This document shows positions 47,673-58,028 of a stretch of DNA of 64,000 nt, in pieces. The DNA is from Shewanella fodinae (GTDB taxonomy: Bacteria; Pseudomonadota; Gammaproteobacteria; Enterobacterales; Shewanellaceae), in the NCBI RefSeq assembly GCF_014651955.1, contig NZ_BMXW01000018.1, positions 1-64,000 on the forward strand. Reading direction: 5' to 3'. The notes beneath the pieces were generated by a model, which searched no databases, had not been told where the DNA came from, and saw nothing but the letters and a program-made list of their open reading frames with translations. A program made the translations under genes and the position numbers. How positions within the stretch are numbered: position 1 is the first letter of the stretch; every line of letters starts with the position of its first letter.

Positions 47673-49182
47673 GTAATCCCGCCAGTAGCCGATCCATTGC
47701 GCGATATCCTAACGCCTGCGCAATATGGCGCCGCTCTACACGCTCGGCGTGTTGCAAATCGGCGATGGTGCGCGCAACCCGTTGTAAACGGTGAAAGCTG
47801 CGCACCGATAAGCCAAGTTTGGTGACACTTTGCTCTAGAAACACCAAATCTGCGGCCTGAAAACCAGCCTGTTTTAATGCTTTACTACCTAACTGGCTAT
47901 TCAACATACCAGCACGGCTGAGTTGCCGTTCGCGGGCAGCCCATACTCTGGCAGCGATACTAGCACTGGTTTCGCTGCTCCCCGTCTGCGCCGTTAATGT
48001 GCCAGGCGGCAGTTTGGGGACTTCAATGGTCAGATCAAAACGGTCGATGAATGGCCCGGAAAGGCGTGACAGATAGCGGCGAATTTGATCGGGAGTGGCG
48101 CGGCTGTCACTACCAACGTCGCCACAGGGACTGGGATTCATTGCGGCGATCAGTTGGAAGCGGGCGGCAAAGGTAAGTTTGGCGGCAGCACGTGAAATGA
48201 CAACTTCTCCTGTTTCCATGGGTTCTCGTAAGCAGTCCAACACTCGCCGCGGAAATTCAGCCACCTCATCAAGAAATAGCACCCCTAGATGTGCTAGCGA
48301 AATCTCTCCTGGTCGGGGCACGCTGCCACCGCCGACTAAGGAGATAGCTGAACTGGTGTGATGTGGCGTGCGAAATGGCCTGCGGTGGAATTGGGTAGGC
48401 TCTATTGCCATGCCTGCCACTGAGTGGATAGCGGCGACTTCCAGTGCTTCCTCATAATTAAGTGGCGGCAGCAACGAGATGATACGGCTTGCAAGCATCG
48501 TTTTACCTGTGCCTGGCGGGCCTAACATCAGTAAGTTGTGGCCGCCAGCCGCCGCTATCTCTAATGCTTGCTTGGCTTGATATTGCCCAATCACGTCGCT
48601 GAGACACGCATGTTCAATCAGCGGTTGTGGCTGTTGCCATTGCGTGGTGCCATCGATCCCCGGTAAGGTTTCTTGCCCATGCAAATAAGCCGCTACATGC
48701 TGAAGATGTTGTGCTAATTTGACGCCATCATAGCCCACCAATTCAGCTTCGCTGCGGTTGCCTTGGGGCATTACCAGTTGCATGCCAAGCTTGCGGGCGG
48801 CCACAATCACCGGCAGCAGTCCGGCGCATTCCCTAATTTCTCCTGAGAGCGCCAATTCGCCGACAAATTCATGTTGTGCTAATGGTGGCAATGGCAGTTG
48901 CCCCGATGCGGCGAGAATGCCGATGGCGATGGGGAGGTCATAGCGTCCTCCCTGTTTAGGCAGATCTGCCGGTGCCAGATTGATGGTAATACGCCGTTGT
49001 GGAAACTCAAATCCTGCATTGATCAGGGCACTGCGGACTCGCTCGCGCGCTTCTTTTACGGAGGCTTCTGGAAGACCCACTAGATTAAAAGCCGGTAATC
49101 CATTCGAGAGATGGGCTTCAACCCATACTTGCGGAGCATTAACGCCCATTGCAGCGCGTGTTGCGACTCTGGCGATGGCCAT
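47662..49182 (-). CDS. comM: ComM (YifB), AAA+ Mg-chelatase-like helicase
   Basis: A 506-aa protein, exactly the size of E. coli YifB. ComM is a hexameric branch-migration helicase that aids integration of transforming DNA. It has an N-terminal Lon-like S5 domain, the Walker A GPPGTGKT and a Mg-chelatase AAA domain with FLDEVAEF and NPSPCG. ATG 49182 has AAAGGA upstream; a GTG at 49257 is rejected. With pilABCD in the same window, it fits a cell able to take up DNA, but this is only suggestive. Confidence 0.93.
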   Translation of the reverse strand: MAIARVATRAAMGVNAPQVWVEAHLSNGLPAFNLVGLPEASVKEARERVRSALINAGFEFPQRRITINLAPADLPKQGGRYDLPIAIGILAASGQLPLPPLAQHEFVGELALSGEIRECAGLLPVIVAARKLGMQLVMPQGNRSEAELVGYDGVKLAQHLQHVAAYLHGQETLPGIDGTTQWQQPQPLIEHACLSDVIGQYQAKQALEIAAAGGHNLLMLGPPGTGKTMLASRIISLLPPLNYEEALEVAAIHSVAGMAIEPTQFHRRPFRTPHHTSSAISLVGGGSVPRPGEISLAHLGVLFLDEVAEFPRRVLDCLREPMETGEVVISRAAAKLTFAARFQLIAAMNPSPCGDVGSDSRATPDQIRRYLSRLSGPFIDRFDLTIEVPKLPPGTLTAQTGSSETSASIAARVWAARERQLSRAGMLNSQLGSKALKQAGFQAADLVFLEQSVTKLGLSVRSFHRLQRVARTIADLQHAERVERRHIAQALGYRAMDRLLAGLRAQ

Positions 49183-49410
49183 AGCAAATCCTTTTGTCTC
49201 TGGTCGTAAGAATATCCAGTCAGCTTTTGAGTTTAGCAGTAAATCAACTGCAGTCACCCGGTGAATATAATGTAATGAATTGGATAATTTCGGTCACGAC
49301 AACGGCAAAAATAATTTGTTATCAAAGCACTTAGGTTAGTGCTAGATTGTGCGCGATTTTAAGGTGCCAGTACTACTGGTACGGTCATAACCATGCAAGG
49401 AGAGTAGAAA

Positions 49411-49650
49411 ATGAAAGCGTTGGCGCTGCTGGCGGCAATGTTAGTGAGTTTTTCGGTGATGGCAGAAGATGAGCCGTTGCCTCAGGCATCAGTAGCAGAT
49501 ATTAAGGAATTGATTCAGGTGTGCCGACAAATGGCCACTGAAGATGAGGTCAGCAAAGCTGAACTTGCCGACTATCTGCTGGATTGTGTCAATGACCAGC
49601 TCAATGAGATGGGCTATCAACGGATTGAATCCTTGCAAAAATACCAATAG
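49411..49650 (+). CDS. Small secreted protein of unknown function (79 aa)
   Basis: A signal peptide (MKALALLAAMLVSFSVMA, cut before EDE) and ~61 acidic mature residues with two cysteines (in QVCRQM and LDCVND) that may form a disulphide. AAGGAGAG lies before ATG 49411. I do not recognise the family. It is monocistronic as far as seen; the ~300 bp that follow contain no other gene. Confidence 0.75.
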   Translation: MKALALLAAMLVSFSVMAEDEPLPQASVADIKELIQVCRQMATEDEVSKAELADYLLDCVNDQLNEMGYQRIESLQKYQ

Positions 49651-49948
49651 ATTGCTGCGGCTCATCACTGTTTGAGTTTAAGCGTGGGTGGCGAGCCGCT
49701 TTAGTGTCTCTTCCTTGTACCAATAGTTTCATATCTGCTTCATCAAACGCAGATACCTTAGATCTGTCGTGATAGGTGTCTGCCCAAATAGCCGAAAAGC
49801 GGTTATAATATAGGCGGTTATCTTCCCGGAGTGTCCCATAACCGAGCGATGGCAAATACATCATCGGCGCTGCTGTGGCAGCATTCCAGCTTTTTCCTGT
49901 AATTGATTGCACTGTTGGCAGTGAATGGTGCAGTGGTGTGAGTGCGTT

Positions 49949-51283
49949 ATGAGTGTATTTGAAAATACGGTTATCGTGTTGTGCCTGATTGCTATTAGCT
50001 GTTTCTTCTCTATGTCAGAAATTGCCTTGGCTGCATCCCGTAAAATCCGCCTGCGACAGATGATCGAAGAAGGGGATCTGCGTGCTGAAAAAGTGCTGAC
50101 ACTGCAAACCACCCCTGGCAGCTTTTTTACAGTGGTACAGATAGGGTTGAACGCCGTGGCGATTATGGGCGGTATTGTCGGTGAATCTGCTTTTACCCCT
50201 TACTTTACCTCGCTGCTGGCGTCTTTATTAACAGAACCCTGGCTCGGTAAAGTAAGTTTTGTACTGTCATTCGTAATGGTGACTAGCCTCTTTATTTTAT
50301 TGGCGGATCTGATGCCAAAACGCGTGGCGATGGCAGTGCCAGAGAAAGTGGCGGTGGTTATAGTAGGACCAATGGTAGTGTGTATTAAACTACTAAGACC
50401 ACTGGTGTGGTTGTTCAATGGATTGGCTAATTTTGTTTTTCGTGGATTGCGCATTCCTACCGCGCGTAATGATGAAATCACTTCCGATGACATTTACGCG
50501 ATTATGGATGCGGGGGCAGAGGCTGGCGTGCTCGATAAAGACGAACAACAAATGATTGAAAATGTGTTCGAATTGCAGTCGGTGAGTGTCACGTCAGCAA
50601 TGACCGCGCGCGAAGGCTTGGTGTACTTCCTCTTGCAAGATACTGAGGATGAAATCAAGGCCAAAATCGGTAGCCATCCTTACAGTAAATTTCTGGTATG
50701 TGATGGGCAGCTCGATAATATTAAGGGTTATGTTGATGCCAAAGAGTTGCTGGTTCGGGTGATCAGCGGCAGGAAAATCGACTTGCTGGATGCCTCGTTG
50801 GTGCGTACATGTGTGATTGTGCCAGACACCTTGAGCTTGTCTGAGGCCATGGAGTATTTCCGGCAGCAGCGGGCCGATTTTGCCGTGGTGATGAATGAGT
50901 ATGCCTTAGTGGTGGGGATGGTAACGACAAACGATCTGCAAAGTGCGGTGATGGGCGCTTGGTCGCTGCACGAAAGTGAAGAGCAGATCGTGGCCCGCGA
51001 TGCTAACTCCTGGTTGGTGGATGGCGTTACACCGATTACCGATATTATGCGCGCGTTTGAAATTGAGGAATTTCCTCAGAGCCAGAACTACGAAACCGTA
51101 GCGGGATTCATGATGTATATGCTGCGCAAGATCCCCAAACGCACCGATTCCGTCAATTTTGCCGGTTACAAATTTGAAGTGGTCGATATTGATTCCTACA
51201 AAGTGGATCAACTTCTAGTCACTCGGTTAGTCCCAATAGAAGCGGAACAACCACCAAGAGATAAGCTCGAACTGCCCCACTAA
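49949..51283 (+). CDS. paeA: PaeA (YtfL), CNNM/CorC-family inner-membrane transporter
   Basis: A 444-aa protein very close to E. coli YtfL/PaeA, which helps cells survive polyamine (putrescine, cadaverine) and stress and is thought to export them. It has a CNNM membrane domain with FFSMSEIALAASRKIRLRQ, two CBS domains and a C-terminal CorC/HlyC domain (YETVAGFMMYMLRKIPKRTDS in two parts). I use ATG 49949; ATG 49925 is possible. Its stop overlaps that of ilvY. The link to the polyamine-type decarboxylase at 45172 is of interest. Confidence 0.9.
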   Translation: MSVFENTVIVLCLIAISCFFSMSEIALAASRKIRLRQMIEEGDLRAEKVLTLQTTPGSFFTVVQIGLNAVAIMGGIVGESAFTPYFTSLLASLLTEPWLGKVSFVLSFVMVTSLFILLADLMPKRVAMAVPEKVAVVIVGPMVVCIKLLRPLVWLFNGLANFVFRGLRIPTARNDEITSDDIYAIMDAGAEAGVLDKDEQQMIENVFELQSVSVTSAMTAREGLVYFLLQDTEDEIKAKIGSHPYSKFLVCDGQLDNIKGYVDAKELLVRVISGRKIDLLDASLVRTCVIVPDTLSLSEAMEYFRQQRADFAVVMNEYALVVGMVTTNDLQSAVMGAWSLHESEEQIVARDANSWLVDGVTPITDIMRAFEIEEFPQSQNYETVAGFMMYMLRKIPKRTDSVNFAGYKFEVVDIDSYKVDQLLVTRLVPIEAEQPPRDKLELPH

Positions 51284-52152
51284 ATAACGGACAGAAACGC
51301 ATTAATCAATGGGTCTTCCATACGTTTGTGCAAACAGCAACAGCCCAGTTCGAATGGAGAAATGGGCTGTGGTGACTGCAATACTTGAATACGGTCCATC
51401 ATCGGGCTGTTATTGACCACCACATTGGGCGTAATACTGACACCACATCCCAATGCCACCATCGGCACTATCGCCTCGTGTCCGCGTACCTGAGCATAGA
51501 TATTGGCGCGAATATTCATGGCGTTAAACCAACGTTCCATCCGCAAGCGGCCGGGGCCATGGTCCGGCACAATATAAGGCAGCTTGTCCCAAGGAATAGG
51601 TGTCTGGTTAACCAACGCATGAACCTGACAGTGGACGGCCGGGGCAATGACCGCGAGTGTTACTTTGCCGATGGGCGCAAAGTGTAATTTGTCGGTGAAA
51701 TCATCTTGCAGTGCCGCAATGGCAATATCGGTTTGCTGGCTCTGCACTTTTTTCATGGCATCCGCCGCATCACCTGTGGTCAGGCTAATATCCACCAGCG
51801 GTTGTACTCGTCGGAAACGATCCAATAATGCTGGCAGGTGGCTATAGGCGGCGGTGACCGAACAATAGAGATGCAGGGTTCCTCGCAGCAGATGCTGTTC
51901 AGTGTCTAGCTCTCGCTTCAGCGTTTGCCACTGCCCCAGTGTTTCTTCGGCGAAACGACGAAACGCTTTGCCTGCGTGTGTCAGGTTGACGCTGCGATTA
52001 TCCCGCTCAAATAATCTAGTGCCAACGTCTTGTTCTAGCCGCTGTAACATACGGCTGAGGGCGGATGGGCTGATGTGTGTATTGGCGGCGGTGCGACCAA
52101 AATGTAAGGTGTCACACAAATCAAGGTAGACTTTTAAAACCCGAATATCCAA
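51280..52152 (-). CDS. ilvY: IlvY, LysR-type activator of ilvC
   Basis: A 290-aa LysR regulator that activates ilvC when acetolactate or acetohydroxybutyrate binds. The winged helix (HFGRTAANTHISPSALSRML) and the effector domain (CSVTAAYSHLP, TTGDAADAM, GHEAIVPMVALGCGV) are very similar to E. coli IlvY. The start is TTG 52152, with AGAGG 9 bp upstream; no ATG or GTG fits the family N-terminus (MDIRVLKVYLDL). Divergent from ilvC, as in E. coli. Its stop overlaps the paeA stop. Confidence 0.93.
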   Translation of the reverse strand: MDIRVLKVYLDLCDTLHFGRTAANTHISPSALSRMLQRLEQDVGTRLFERDNRSVNLTHAGKAFRRFAEETLGQWQTLKRELDTEQHLLRGTLHLYCSVTAAYSHLPALLDRFRRVQPLVDISLTTGDAADAMKKVQSQQTDIAIAALQDDFTDKLHFAPIGKVTLAVIAPAVHCQVHALVNQTPIPWDKLPYIVPDHGPGRLRMERWFNAMNIRANIYAQVRGHEAIVPMVALGCGVSITPNVVVNNSPMMDRIQVLQSPQPISPFELGCCCLHKRMEDPLINAFLSVI

Positions 52153-52185
52153 GGCTCAACCTCTGATGTTTTTTTATGCATAATA

Positions 52186-52200
52186 TTGCAAAATATGCAA
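52186..52200. promoter_or_regulatory. Probable IlvY operator
   Basis: TTGCA-AAATA-TGCAA is a perfect dyad with a LysR-type T-N11-A core, 33 bp from the ilvY start and ~120 bp from ilvC. E. coli IlvY binds related TTGC...GCAA sites in the same intergenic region. Confidence 0.7.
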
Positions 52201-52221
52201 CGTAGTATGCCAAATATATCA

Positions 52222-52251
52222 TTTCAAGCAATCATTATCCTGCGCTATAGT
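52222..52251 (+). promoter_or_regulatory. Candidate ilvC promoter
   Basis: TATAGT (52246-52251) is a good -10; the -35 region TTTCAA (52222-52227, 18-bp spacer) is poor. That fits a promoter needing the IlvY activator bound just upstream. Confidence 0.5.
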
Positions 52252-52317
52252 GAACAACATTGTTGCTTCCTTGGGGGATGCAACGTGTCGGGATATTCGT
52301 GAATACAGGTGACCAAG

Positions 52318-53799
52318 ATGGCAAATTATTTCAATACACTGAGTCTGCGTGAGCAGTTGGCACAATTGGGTCAGTGTCGTTTTATGGATCGCAGTGAATT
52401 TGTTAACGGCTGTGAATATATTAAGGACTGGAATATCGTCATTCTTGGTTGTGGCGCACAGGGGCTCAACCAAGGGCTCAACATGCGTGATTCAGGCCTG
52501 AAGATCGCCTACGCCCTGCGTCCAGAAGCCATTGCTGAAAAACGTGCGTCATTCAAGCGTGCCAGTGAAAATGGGTTCAAGGTCGGTACCTTTGAAGAAC
52601 TTATTCCTGATGCGGATATGGTGCTGAACCTGACCCCAGATAAACAACATAGCAAAGTGGTGAATGCCATTATGCCGTTGATGAAGCAAGGGGCGGTGTT
52701 GTCTTATTCTCACGGTTTCAACATCGTGGAAGAAGGCATGAAAGTTCGTCCAGATATTACTGTCATCATGGTGGCGCCTAAGTGTCCTGGCACTGAAGTC
52801 CGCGAAGAGTACAAACGGGGTTTTGGGGTTCCCACCCTGATTGCCGTGCATCCTGAAAATGATCCTAATGGCGATGGTTTGGAAATTGCGAAGGCCTATG
52901 CGAGCGCTACCGGCGGTGACCGTGCCGGAGTGTTGCAGTCTTCTTTCATCGCCGAAGTGAAATCTGACCTGATGGGCGAACAGACCATTCTTTGTGGTAT
53001 GTTGCAGACTGGAGCTATTCTGGGTTATGAGAAAATGCTCGATGATGGCATTGAACCAGGATACGCCGCCAAACTGATCCAGAAAGGTTATGAAGTGATC
53101 ACCGAAGCACTGAAGCACGGTGGTATCACCAATATGATGGACCGTCTGTCAAATCCGGCGAAGATCAAAGCTTATGAGATCTCCGAAGAACTGAAAACTA
53201 TGCTCACTCCGCTGTTCCAGAAACATATGGATGACATTATCAGCGGTGAATTTTCGCGGGTGATGATGGAAGATTGGGCCAATGGCGATGCTAACTTGCT
53301 GAAATGGCGTGAAGAAACCAATTCAACAGGCTTTGAGCAGGCACCAGAATGTGACGAATTCATTGAAGAGCAAACCTACTTTGACAAGGGGATCTTCCTG
53401 ATCGCAATGATTAAAGCAGGGGTTGAGTTGGCCTTCGATACCATGGTGTCCGCTGGCATCATCGAAGAATCTGCCTACTATGAGTCGCTGCATGAAACGC
53501 CATTGATTGCTAACACGATTGCACGTAAGCGTTTGTACGAGATGAATGTGGTCATCTCCGATACCGCTGAATATGGTTGCTACCTGTTCAACCATGCTGC
53601 ATTGCCATTACTGCGTCGTTACGTAAACAGTCTCGATCCGCAGTGGGTTGGTGGCGGTTTGAAAGCGGATGACAATGCTGTTGACAATATGCGCCTAATT
53701 GAAGTGAACTCCGCCATCCGCAATACCGATGTGGAGTATGTTGGTGAAGAGTTGCGTGGCTATATGACTGAAATGAAACGGGTTAATTTAGAATCTTAA
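52318..53799 (+). CDS. ilvC: IlvC, ketol-acid reductoisomerase (class II)
   Basis: NADPH enzyme converting acetolactate and acetohydroxybutyrate to dihydroxy acids. At 493 aa it is the long, class II form with a duplicated knotted domain, like E. coli IlvC. The N-terminus [18 protein letters not shown], the [10 protein letters not shown] nucleotide site and [15 protein letters not shown] are nearly the same as in E. coli. AGGTG precedes ATG 52318. Divergent from ilvY and controlled by it. Confidence 0.97.
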   Translation: MANYFNTLSLREQLAQLGQCRFMDRSEFVNGCEYIKDWNIVILGCGAQGLNQGLNMRDSGLKIAYALRPEAIAEKRASFKRASENGFKVGTFEELIPDADMVLNLTPDKQHSKVVNAIMPLMKQGAVLSYSHGFNIVEEGMKVRPDITVIMVAPKCPGTEVREEYKRGFGVPTLIAVHPENDPNGDGLEIAKAYASATGGDRAGVLQSSFIAEVKSDLMGEQTILCGMLQTGAILGYEKMLDDGIEPGYAAKLIQKGYEVITEALKHGGITNMMDRLSNPAKIKAYEISEELKTMLTPLFQKHMDDIISGEFSRVMMEDWANGDANLLKWREETNSTGFEQAPECDEFIEEQTYFDKGIFLIAMIKAGVELAFDTMVSAGIIEESAYYESLHETPLIANTIARKRLYEMNVVISDTAEYGCYLFNHAALPLLRRYVNSLDPQWVGGGLKADDNAVDNMRLIEVNSAIRNTDVEYVGEELRGYMTEMKRVNLES

Positions 53800-53808
53800 C
53801 GCGTAGGT

Positions 53809-53840
53809 CAAAGGGTTCCGTTTACGGAAACCCTTTTTCA
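53809..53840 (+). terminator. ilvC terminator
   Basis: AAGGGTTCCG pairs with CGGAAACCCTT (one bulged base) around TTTA, followed by TTT. It separates ilvC from the ilv leader. Confidence 0.85.
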
Positions 53841-54011
53841 TTGACAGTTGGAGTAGCGTTGGCAACCACAATAAATCGACAATCTCAAAATTATTTGTTG
53901 TGTTTCACAAAGTCTTTGTGGTATTGCTTAATAACTGTTCGCCGCCTGTCAAATAAATGTTAACCGCGACGAACGACCGAATTTAATAGCAACAGGAAAC
54001 TGTTACCAAAG

Positions 54012-54104
54012 ATGATTAACGTCAGCGCTAAGCTCCTCCTCGTGATTATTACCGTAGTGATTATTATTGGATCACAGCGGGGGTGGCGCTCGGCGCGAAG
54101 TTAG
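54012..54104 (+). CDS. ilvL: IlvL, leader peptide of the ilvGMDA operon
   Basis: A 30-codon leader whose middle reads LLLVIITVVIII: three Leu, three Val, five Ile and one Thr codons in a row, the products of the operon it controls. Ribosome stalling there would decide whether the terminator at 54123-54156 forms. AGGA lies 15 bp upstream. E. coli IlvL has the same type of run. The sequence beyond it (GSQRGWRSARS) is not conserved. Confidence 0.9.
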   Translation: MINVSAKLLLVIITVVIIIGSQRGWRSARS

Positions 54105-54156
54105 ACCAACTGGTCGCAGTCGAACCCCCGCTCCGTAAGGACCGGGGGTTTTTTCG
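54076..54156 (+). promoter_or_regulatory. ilv attenuator
   Basis: The terminator is CCCCCG-TCC (54125-54134) paired with GGA-CGGGGG (54139-54148) around GTAA, with one C-C mismatch, followed by TTTTTT. An alternative pairing uses AGCGGGGG (54076-54083), inside ilvL, with CCCCCGCT (54125-54132), perfect over 8 bp. A small GACCA/TGGTC hairpin (54105-54116) lies between. These are the competing structures of amino-acid attenuation. Confidence 0.85.
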
Positions 54157-54195
54157 TTTTAGGGCGTGTTCAAGCAACAGCAGGTAACAACAGCG

Positions 54196-55869
54196 ATGGA
54201 ACAAGGGCAAACAATCAGCGGTAGTCAGGCGGTTATTAAGGTGCTGGCTGCCCATGGCGTCACCACGGTATTTGGCTACCCAGGGGGGGCCATTATGCCA
54301 ATATACGACGCGCTATATGGTAGTCAGGTAGAGCACTTGCTGTGTCGCCATGAGCAAGGTGCCGGTTTTGCCGCTGTCGGCTATGCCCGTTCCAGTGGTA
54401 AAACCGGCGTTTGTTTTGCGACATCTGGTCCTGGCGCCACTAACCTCATCACCGCTTTAGCCGATGCCATGATGGATTCTATTCCGCTGGTGGCCATTAC
54501 CGGACAAGTGGCAACCCCGGTTATCGGTACTGATGCGTTTCAGGAGATGGATGTGCTGGGTATGAGTCTGTCCTGTACCAAACATAGTTTTATGGTGACA
54601 TCTTCTGACGAACTGGTGGCAACTTTGTATCAAGCCTTCGAAATTGCCGCTGCTGGTCGTCCGGGGCCGGTGTTGGTGGATATTCCGAAAGATATTCAGT
54701 TAGCTCAATTGGAGTATAAAACTCCGTTGCAAGCGGTGCCGGATGAACCTTCGCTGGATCTTGCTGCAATTGCAGCGGCGAATACCCTGCTGGCGCAGGC
54801 TGAACGGCCGATGTTGTACGTCGGCGGTGGTGTCGGTATGGCCGGAGCGGTAGAACAACTGCGGGAATTAATTCAACGAACGGGTATCCCTTCAGTCGCC
54901 ACGTTAAAAGGGCTAGGTGCGGTGACACATAATGCTCCCGGCTACCTTGGCATGTTAGGAATGCACGGTAATCAGGCGGCCAATCATGCTGTGCAGCAAG
55001 CCGACTTACTGCTGGTGGCTGGCGCCCGTTTTGATGACCGGGTGACCGGCAAGCTCGATACCTTTGCCCCTCACGCCAAGGTGATCCATCTGGATATTGA
55101 TGCAGCAGAGCAAGGGAAATTACGCCAACCTGAAGTTGCCATCAATGATGACTTACGTATGGTATTGCCAGCATTGTCGCTGTCGCAGGATATTGGCCCG
55201 TGGCAGCAGCATGTTGCACAGCTGAAACAACAATATGCCTGGCGGTATGACCGGCCTGGTACGCAGATTTATGCGCCAGCGCTGTTAAAAGCGTTGGCGG
55301 ATAGCTTGCCGGAAGACAGTGTCGTTAGTTGTGACGTTGGACAACATCAGATGTGGGTGGCGCAGCATATGTGGTTTCGTCGCCCGGAAGATCATCTGTC
55401 CAGTGCTGGCTTTGGCACTATGGGGTTCGGCGTGCCGGCGGCGGTGGGCGCACAGGTAGCACGGCCGGGGGCGACCGTGGTAGCTGTCAGCGGTGATGGT
55501 TCTTTTATGATGAATGTGCAAGAACTGACCACCATTAAACGCCGCCGGCTGCCATTGAAAATTCTGTTGCTGGATAATCAAAAGTTGGGGATGGTGAAAC
55601 AATGGCAACAGCTGTTTTTTGAAGAGCGTTACAGCGAAACTGACCTGTCCGATAATCCCGATTTTCTTACCTTAGCTGCCGCTTTCAACATTCCGGGGCG
55701 CAGTATCAGTAAAGCATCAGAGGTTGCCGATGCTCTGAGCGACATGCTCACCAGTCCTGGGCCATTTCTGCTGCATGTGCAGATAGATGACCGATTTAAT
55801 GTTTGGCCGCTGGTACCGCCGGGTGCCTCCAATAGTGACATGATTGACGAAGTGGAGATACAGCAATGA
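54196..55869 (+). CDS. ilvG: IlvG, acetolactate synthase II large subunit
   Basis: ThDP/FAD enzyme that starts branched-chain synthesis; 557 aa. The catalytic Glu E53 is in CRHEQGA; the ThDP motif begins GDGSFMMN. Unlike ilvG of E. coli K-12, which is frameshifted, the frame is intact. I use ATG 54196; a GTG at 54166 lies too close to the attenuator. Its TGA overlaps the ilvM ATG (ATGA), so G and M are coupled. Confidence 0.95.
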   Translation: MEQGQTISGSQAVIKVLAAHGVTTVFGYPGGAIMPIYDALYGSQVEHLLCRHEQGAGFAAVGYARSSGKTGVCFATSGPGATNLITALADAMMDSIPLVAITGQVATPVIGTDAFQEMDVLGMSLSCTKHSFMVTSSDELVATLYQAFEIAAAGRPGPVLVDIPKDIQLAQLEYKTPLQAVPDEPSLDLAAIAAANTLLAQAERPMLYVGGGVGMAGAVEQLRELIQRTGIPSVATLKGLGAVTHNAPGYLGMLGMHGNQAANHAVQQADLLLVAGARFDDRVTGKLDTFAPHAKVIHLDIDAAEQGKLRQPEVAINDDLRMVLPALSLSQDIGPWQQHVAQLKQQYAWRYDRPGTQIYAPALLKALADSLPEDSVVSCDVGQHQMWVAQHMWFRRPEDHLSSAGFGTMGFGVPAAVGAQVARPGATVVAVSGDGSFMMNVQELTTIKRRRLPLKILLLDNQKLGMVKQWQQLFFEERYSETDLSDNPDFLTLAAAFNIPGRSISKASEVADALSDMLTSPGPFLLHVQIDDRFNVWPLVPPGASNSDMIDEVEIQQ

Positions 55870-56123
55870 TCCATCATCTGGTATTGACCCTGGAGCAGCG
55901 TCCAGAAGTGTTAGAGCGGGTGCTGCGGGTAACGCGGCATCGCGGTTTCCGTGTGTGTGATATGCGGATGTCGCAGCAAGAGGACCAACGTCTGCTGCTG
56001 GATATGGCTGTAGACAGCGACAAAGCCATCGAATTACTCAGCCGTCAGCTCGATAAGCTGATAGATGTTACGACTTGTGTGGTGCAAGGTTACCAACCAA
56101 TAGCGCGCACTATCAACGGCTAA
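55866..56123 (+). CDS. ilvM: IlvM, acetolactate synthase II regulatory subunit
   Basis: An 85-aa ACT-domain small subunit. It starts [22 protein letters not shown], close to the IlvM family, and overlaps the end of ilvG by 4 bases. It is needed for full activity and stability of the IlvG subunit. Isozyme II is usually not valine-sensitive. Confidence 0.93.
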   Translation: MIHHLVLTLEQRPEVLERVLRVTRHRGFRVCDMRMSQQEDQRLLLDMAVDSDKAIELLSRQLDKLIDVTTCVVQGYQPIARTING

Positions 56124-56170
56124 TATAGAACAATCGCAATCTTTGCAGAATTTAAGAAAGGAATTGAGCA

Positions 56171-58027
56171 ATGCCAAAACTAAGATCCGCCACCAGTACT
56201 GAAGGCCGTAATATGGCTGGAGCCCGCGCATTGTGGCGCGCTACCGGCGTGAAAGAGGGGGATTTCGGCAAGCCAATTATTGCGATTGCTAACTCCTTTA
56301 CCCAGTTTGTGCCGGGCCATGTGCATCTGAAAGATATGGGGGCGCTGGTGGCTTCCGCAGTGGAAGCTGCTGGCGGGATCGCTAAAGAATTCAATACCAT
56401 TGCGGTCGATGATGGTATTGCCATGGGGCATGGTGGCATGTTGTATTCCTTGCCGTCTCGTGAACTGATTGCCGACAGTGTGGAATATATGGTGAATGCC
56501 CACTGCGCCGATGCCTTGGTGTGCATCTCCAACTGCGACAAAATCACTCCCGGGATGCTGATGGCGGCGCTACGCTTGAACATTCCGGTCGTGTTTGTTT
56601 CTGGTGGGCCAATGGAGGCCGGCAAAACCAAATTGTCAGACAAAATCATCAAGCTGGATTTAGTCGATGCCATGGTCGCGGCCGCAGATAAACGCGTATC
56701 GGACGCCGACAGTGAACAGATAGAACGCAGTGCTTGCCCGACTTGTGGCTCCTGCTCCGGCATGTTTACGGCTAACTCGATGAACTGTCTGACTGAAGCC
56801 TTAGGACTGTCACTGCCTGGCAATGGCTCACTGGTGGCAACCCATGCTGATCGCCGCGAACTGTTTCTGGAAGCGGGGCGGCGGGTGATGGCGTTGGCAA
56901 AACGTTATTACTACGACAACGACGACAGTGTGCTGCCGCGCAACATCGCGTCCTTTAACGCTTTTGAAAACGCCATGACTCTAGATATCGCCATGGGCGG
57001 CTCTTCTAATACTGTGCTGCACTTGTTGGCAGCGGCGCAGGAAGCTGGGGTGGACTTTACCGTGGCAGATATTGATCGCCTGAGTCGCAAAGTGCCGCAC
57101 TTATGCAAAGTTGCCCCTTCCACACCCCTGTATCATATGGAAGATGTGCACCGTGCAGGTGGGGTAATGGGGATACTTGGCGAGCTGGCTCGGGCTGGGC
57201 TGTTACATACTGACGTACACCATGTGGCTGCTGAAGACGGTAAACTGGCATCAGTGTTGGCACAGTATGACGTCATGGTCACTGCCAGCGAACAGGTTAA
57301 GGAATTCTATCGCGCCGGTCCGGCCGGTATCCCAACCACTATCGCTTTTAGTCAGGATTGTCGCTGGCCGGAGCTGGATACTAACCGGCAATCCGGTTGT
57401 ATTCGTGATCGTGAGCATGCCTTTAGTCAGGAAGGCGGACTAGCGGTACTGTTTGGTAATCTTGCGCAAAATGGCTGTATTGTAAAAACCGCGGGGGTAG
57501 ATGCATCTAATCTGACGTTTAGCGGCAAAGCGCGCGTATTTGAAAGTCAGGAAGCCGCTGTGGATGGTATTCTTGGCGGCGCGGTGGTTGCCGGTGATGT
57601 GGTAGTGATCCGTTACGAAGGCCCCAAAGGTGGCCCCGGCATGCAGGAGATGCTGTACCCCACTAGCTATCTGAAATCGATGGGACTAGGCACCAAGTGC
57701 GCGCTGATCACCGATGGCCGTTTCTCCGGTGGCACCTCTGGTCTGTCAATCGGTCATGTTTCTCCAGAAGCTGCGTCTGGTGGCACTATCGCATTAATCG
57801 AAGATGGTGACACTATCGCCATTGATATTCCTTCGCGTGCTATTTCATTGCAGGTAAGCGATGAGGTACTGGCAACTCGCCGGGCGGCGATGGAGGCCAA
57901 AGGGCCTTTCGCTTGGAAACCATTAGCACGGATTCGGCCAGTGTCTATGGCACTGAAAGCCTACGCGTTGATGGCCACCAGTGCCGACCAAGGTGCGGTG
58001 CGTAACCGCGCGATGTTGGAGGATTGA
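56171..58027 (+). CDS. ilvD: IlvD, dihydroxy-acid dehydratase
   Basis: Fe-S enzyme for the third common step to Ile and Val; 618 aa. The cluster cysteines are in SNCDKITPG and [10 protein letters not shown]; the [10 protein letters not shown] motif lies near the C-terminus. AAAGGAA precedes ATG 56171. It follows ilvM after 47 bp; the ilvE gene that lies here in E. coli is absent, so the transaminase must be elsewhere. Confidence 0.97.
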   Translation: MPKLRSATSTEGRNMAGARALWRATGVKEGDFGKPIIAIANSFTQFVPGHVHLKDMGALVASAVEAAGGIAKEFNTIAVDDGIAMGHGGMLYSLPSRELIADSVEYMVNAHCADALVCISNCDKITPGMLMAALRLNIPVVFVSGGPMEAGKTKLSDKIIKLDLVDAMVAAADKRVSDADSEQIERSACPTCGSCSGMFTANSMNCLTEALGLSLPGNGSLVATHADRRELFLEAGRRVMALAKRYYYDNDDSVLPRNIASFNAFENAMTLDIAMGGSSNTVLHLLAAAQEAGVDFTVADIDRLSRKVPHLCKVAPSTPLYHMEDVHRAGGVMGILGELARAGLLHTDVHHVAAEDGKLASVLAQYDVMVTASEQVKEFYRAGPAGIPTTIAFSQDCRWPELDTNRQSGCIRDREHAFSQEGGLAVLFGNLAQNGCIVKTAGVDASNLTFSGKARVFESQEAAVDGILGGAVVAGDVVVIRYEGPKGGPGMQEMLYPTSYLKSMGLGTKCALITDGRFSGGTSGLSIGHVSPEAASGGTIALIEDGDTIAIDIPSRAISLQVSDEVLATRRAAMEAKGPFAWKPLARIRPVSMALKAYALMATSADQGAVRNRAMLED

Positions 58028-58028
58028 G

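Noticed and set aside
49601..49912. A 103-codon minus-strand frame between the small secreted gene and paeA
   Set aside because: No ribosome binding site or family pattern; it overlaps the 3' end of the secreted protein gene.
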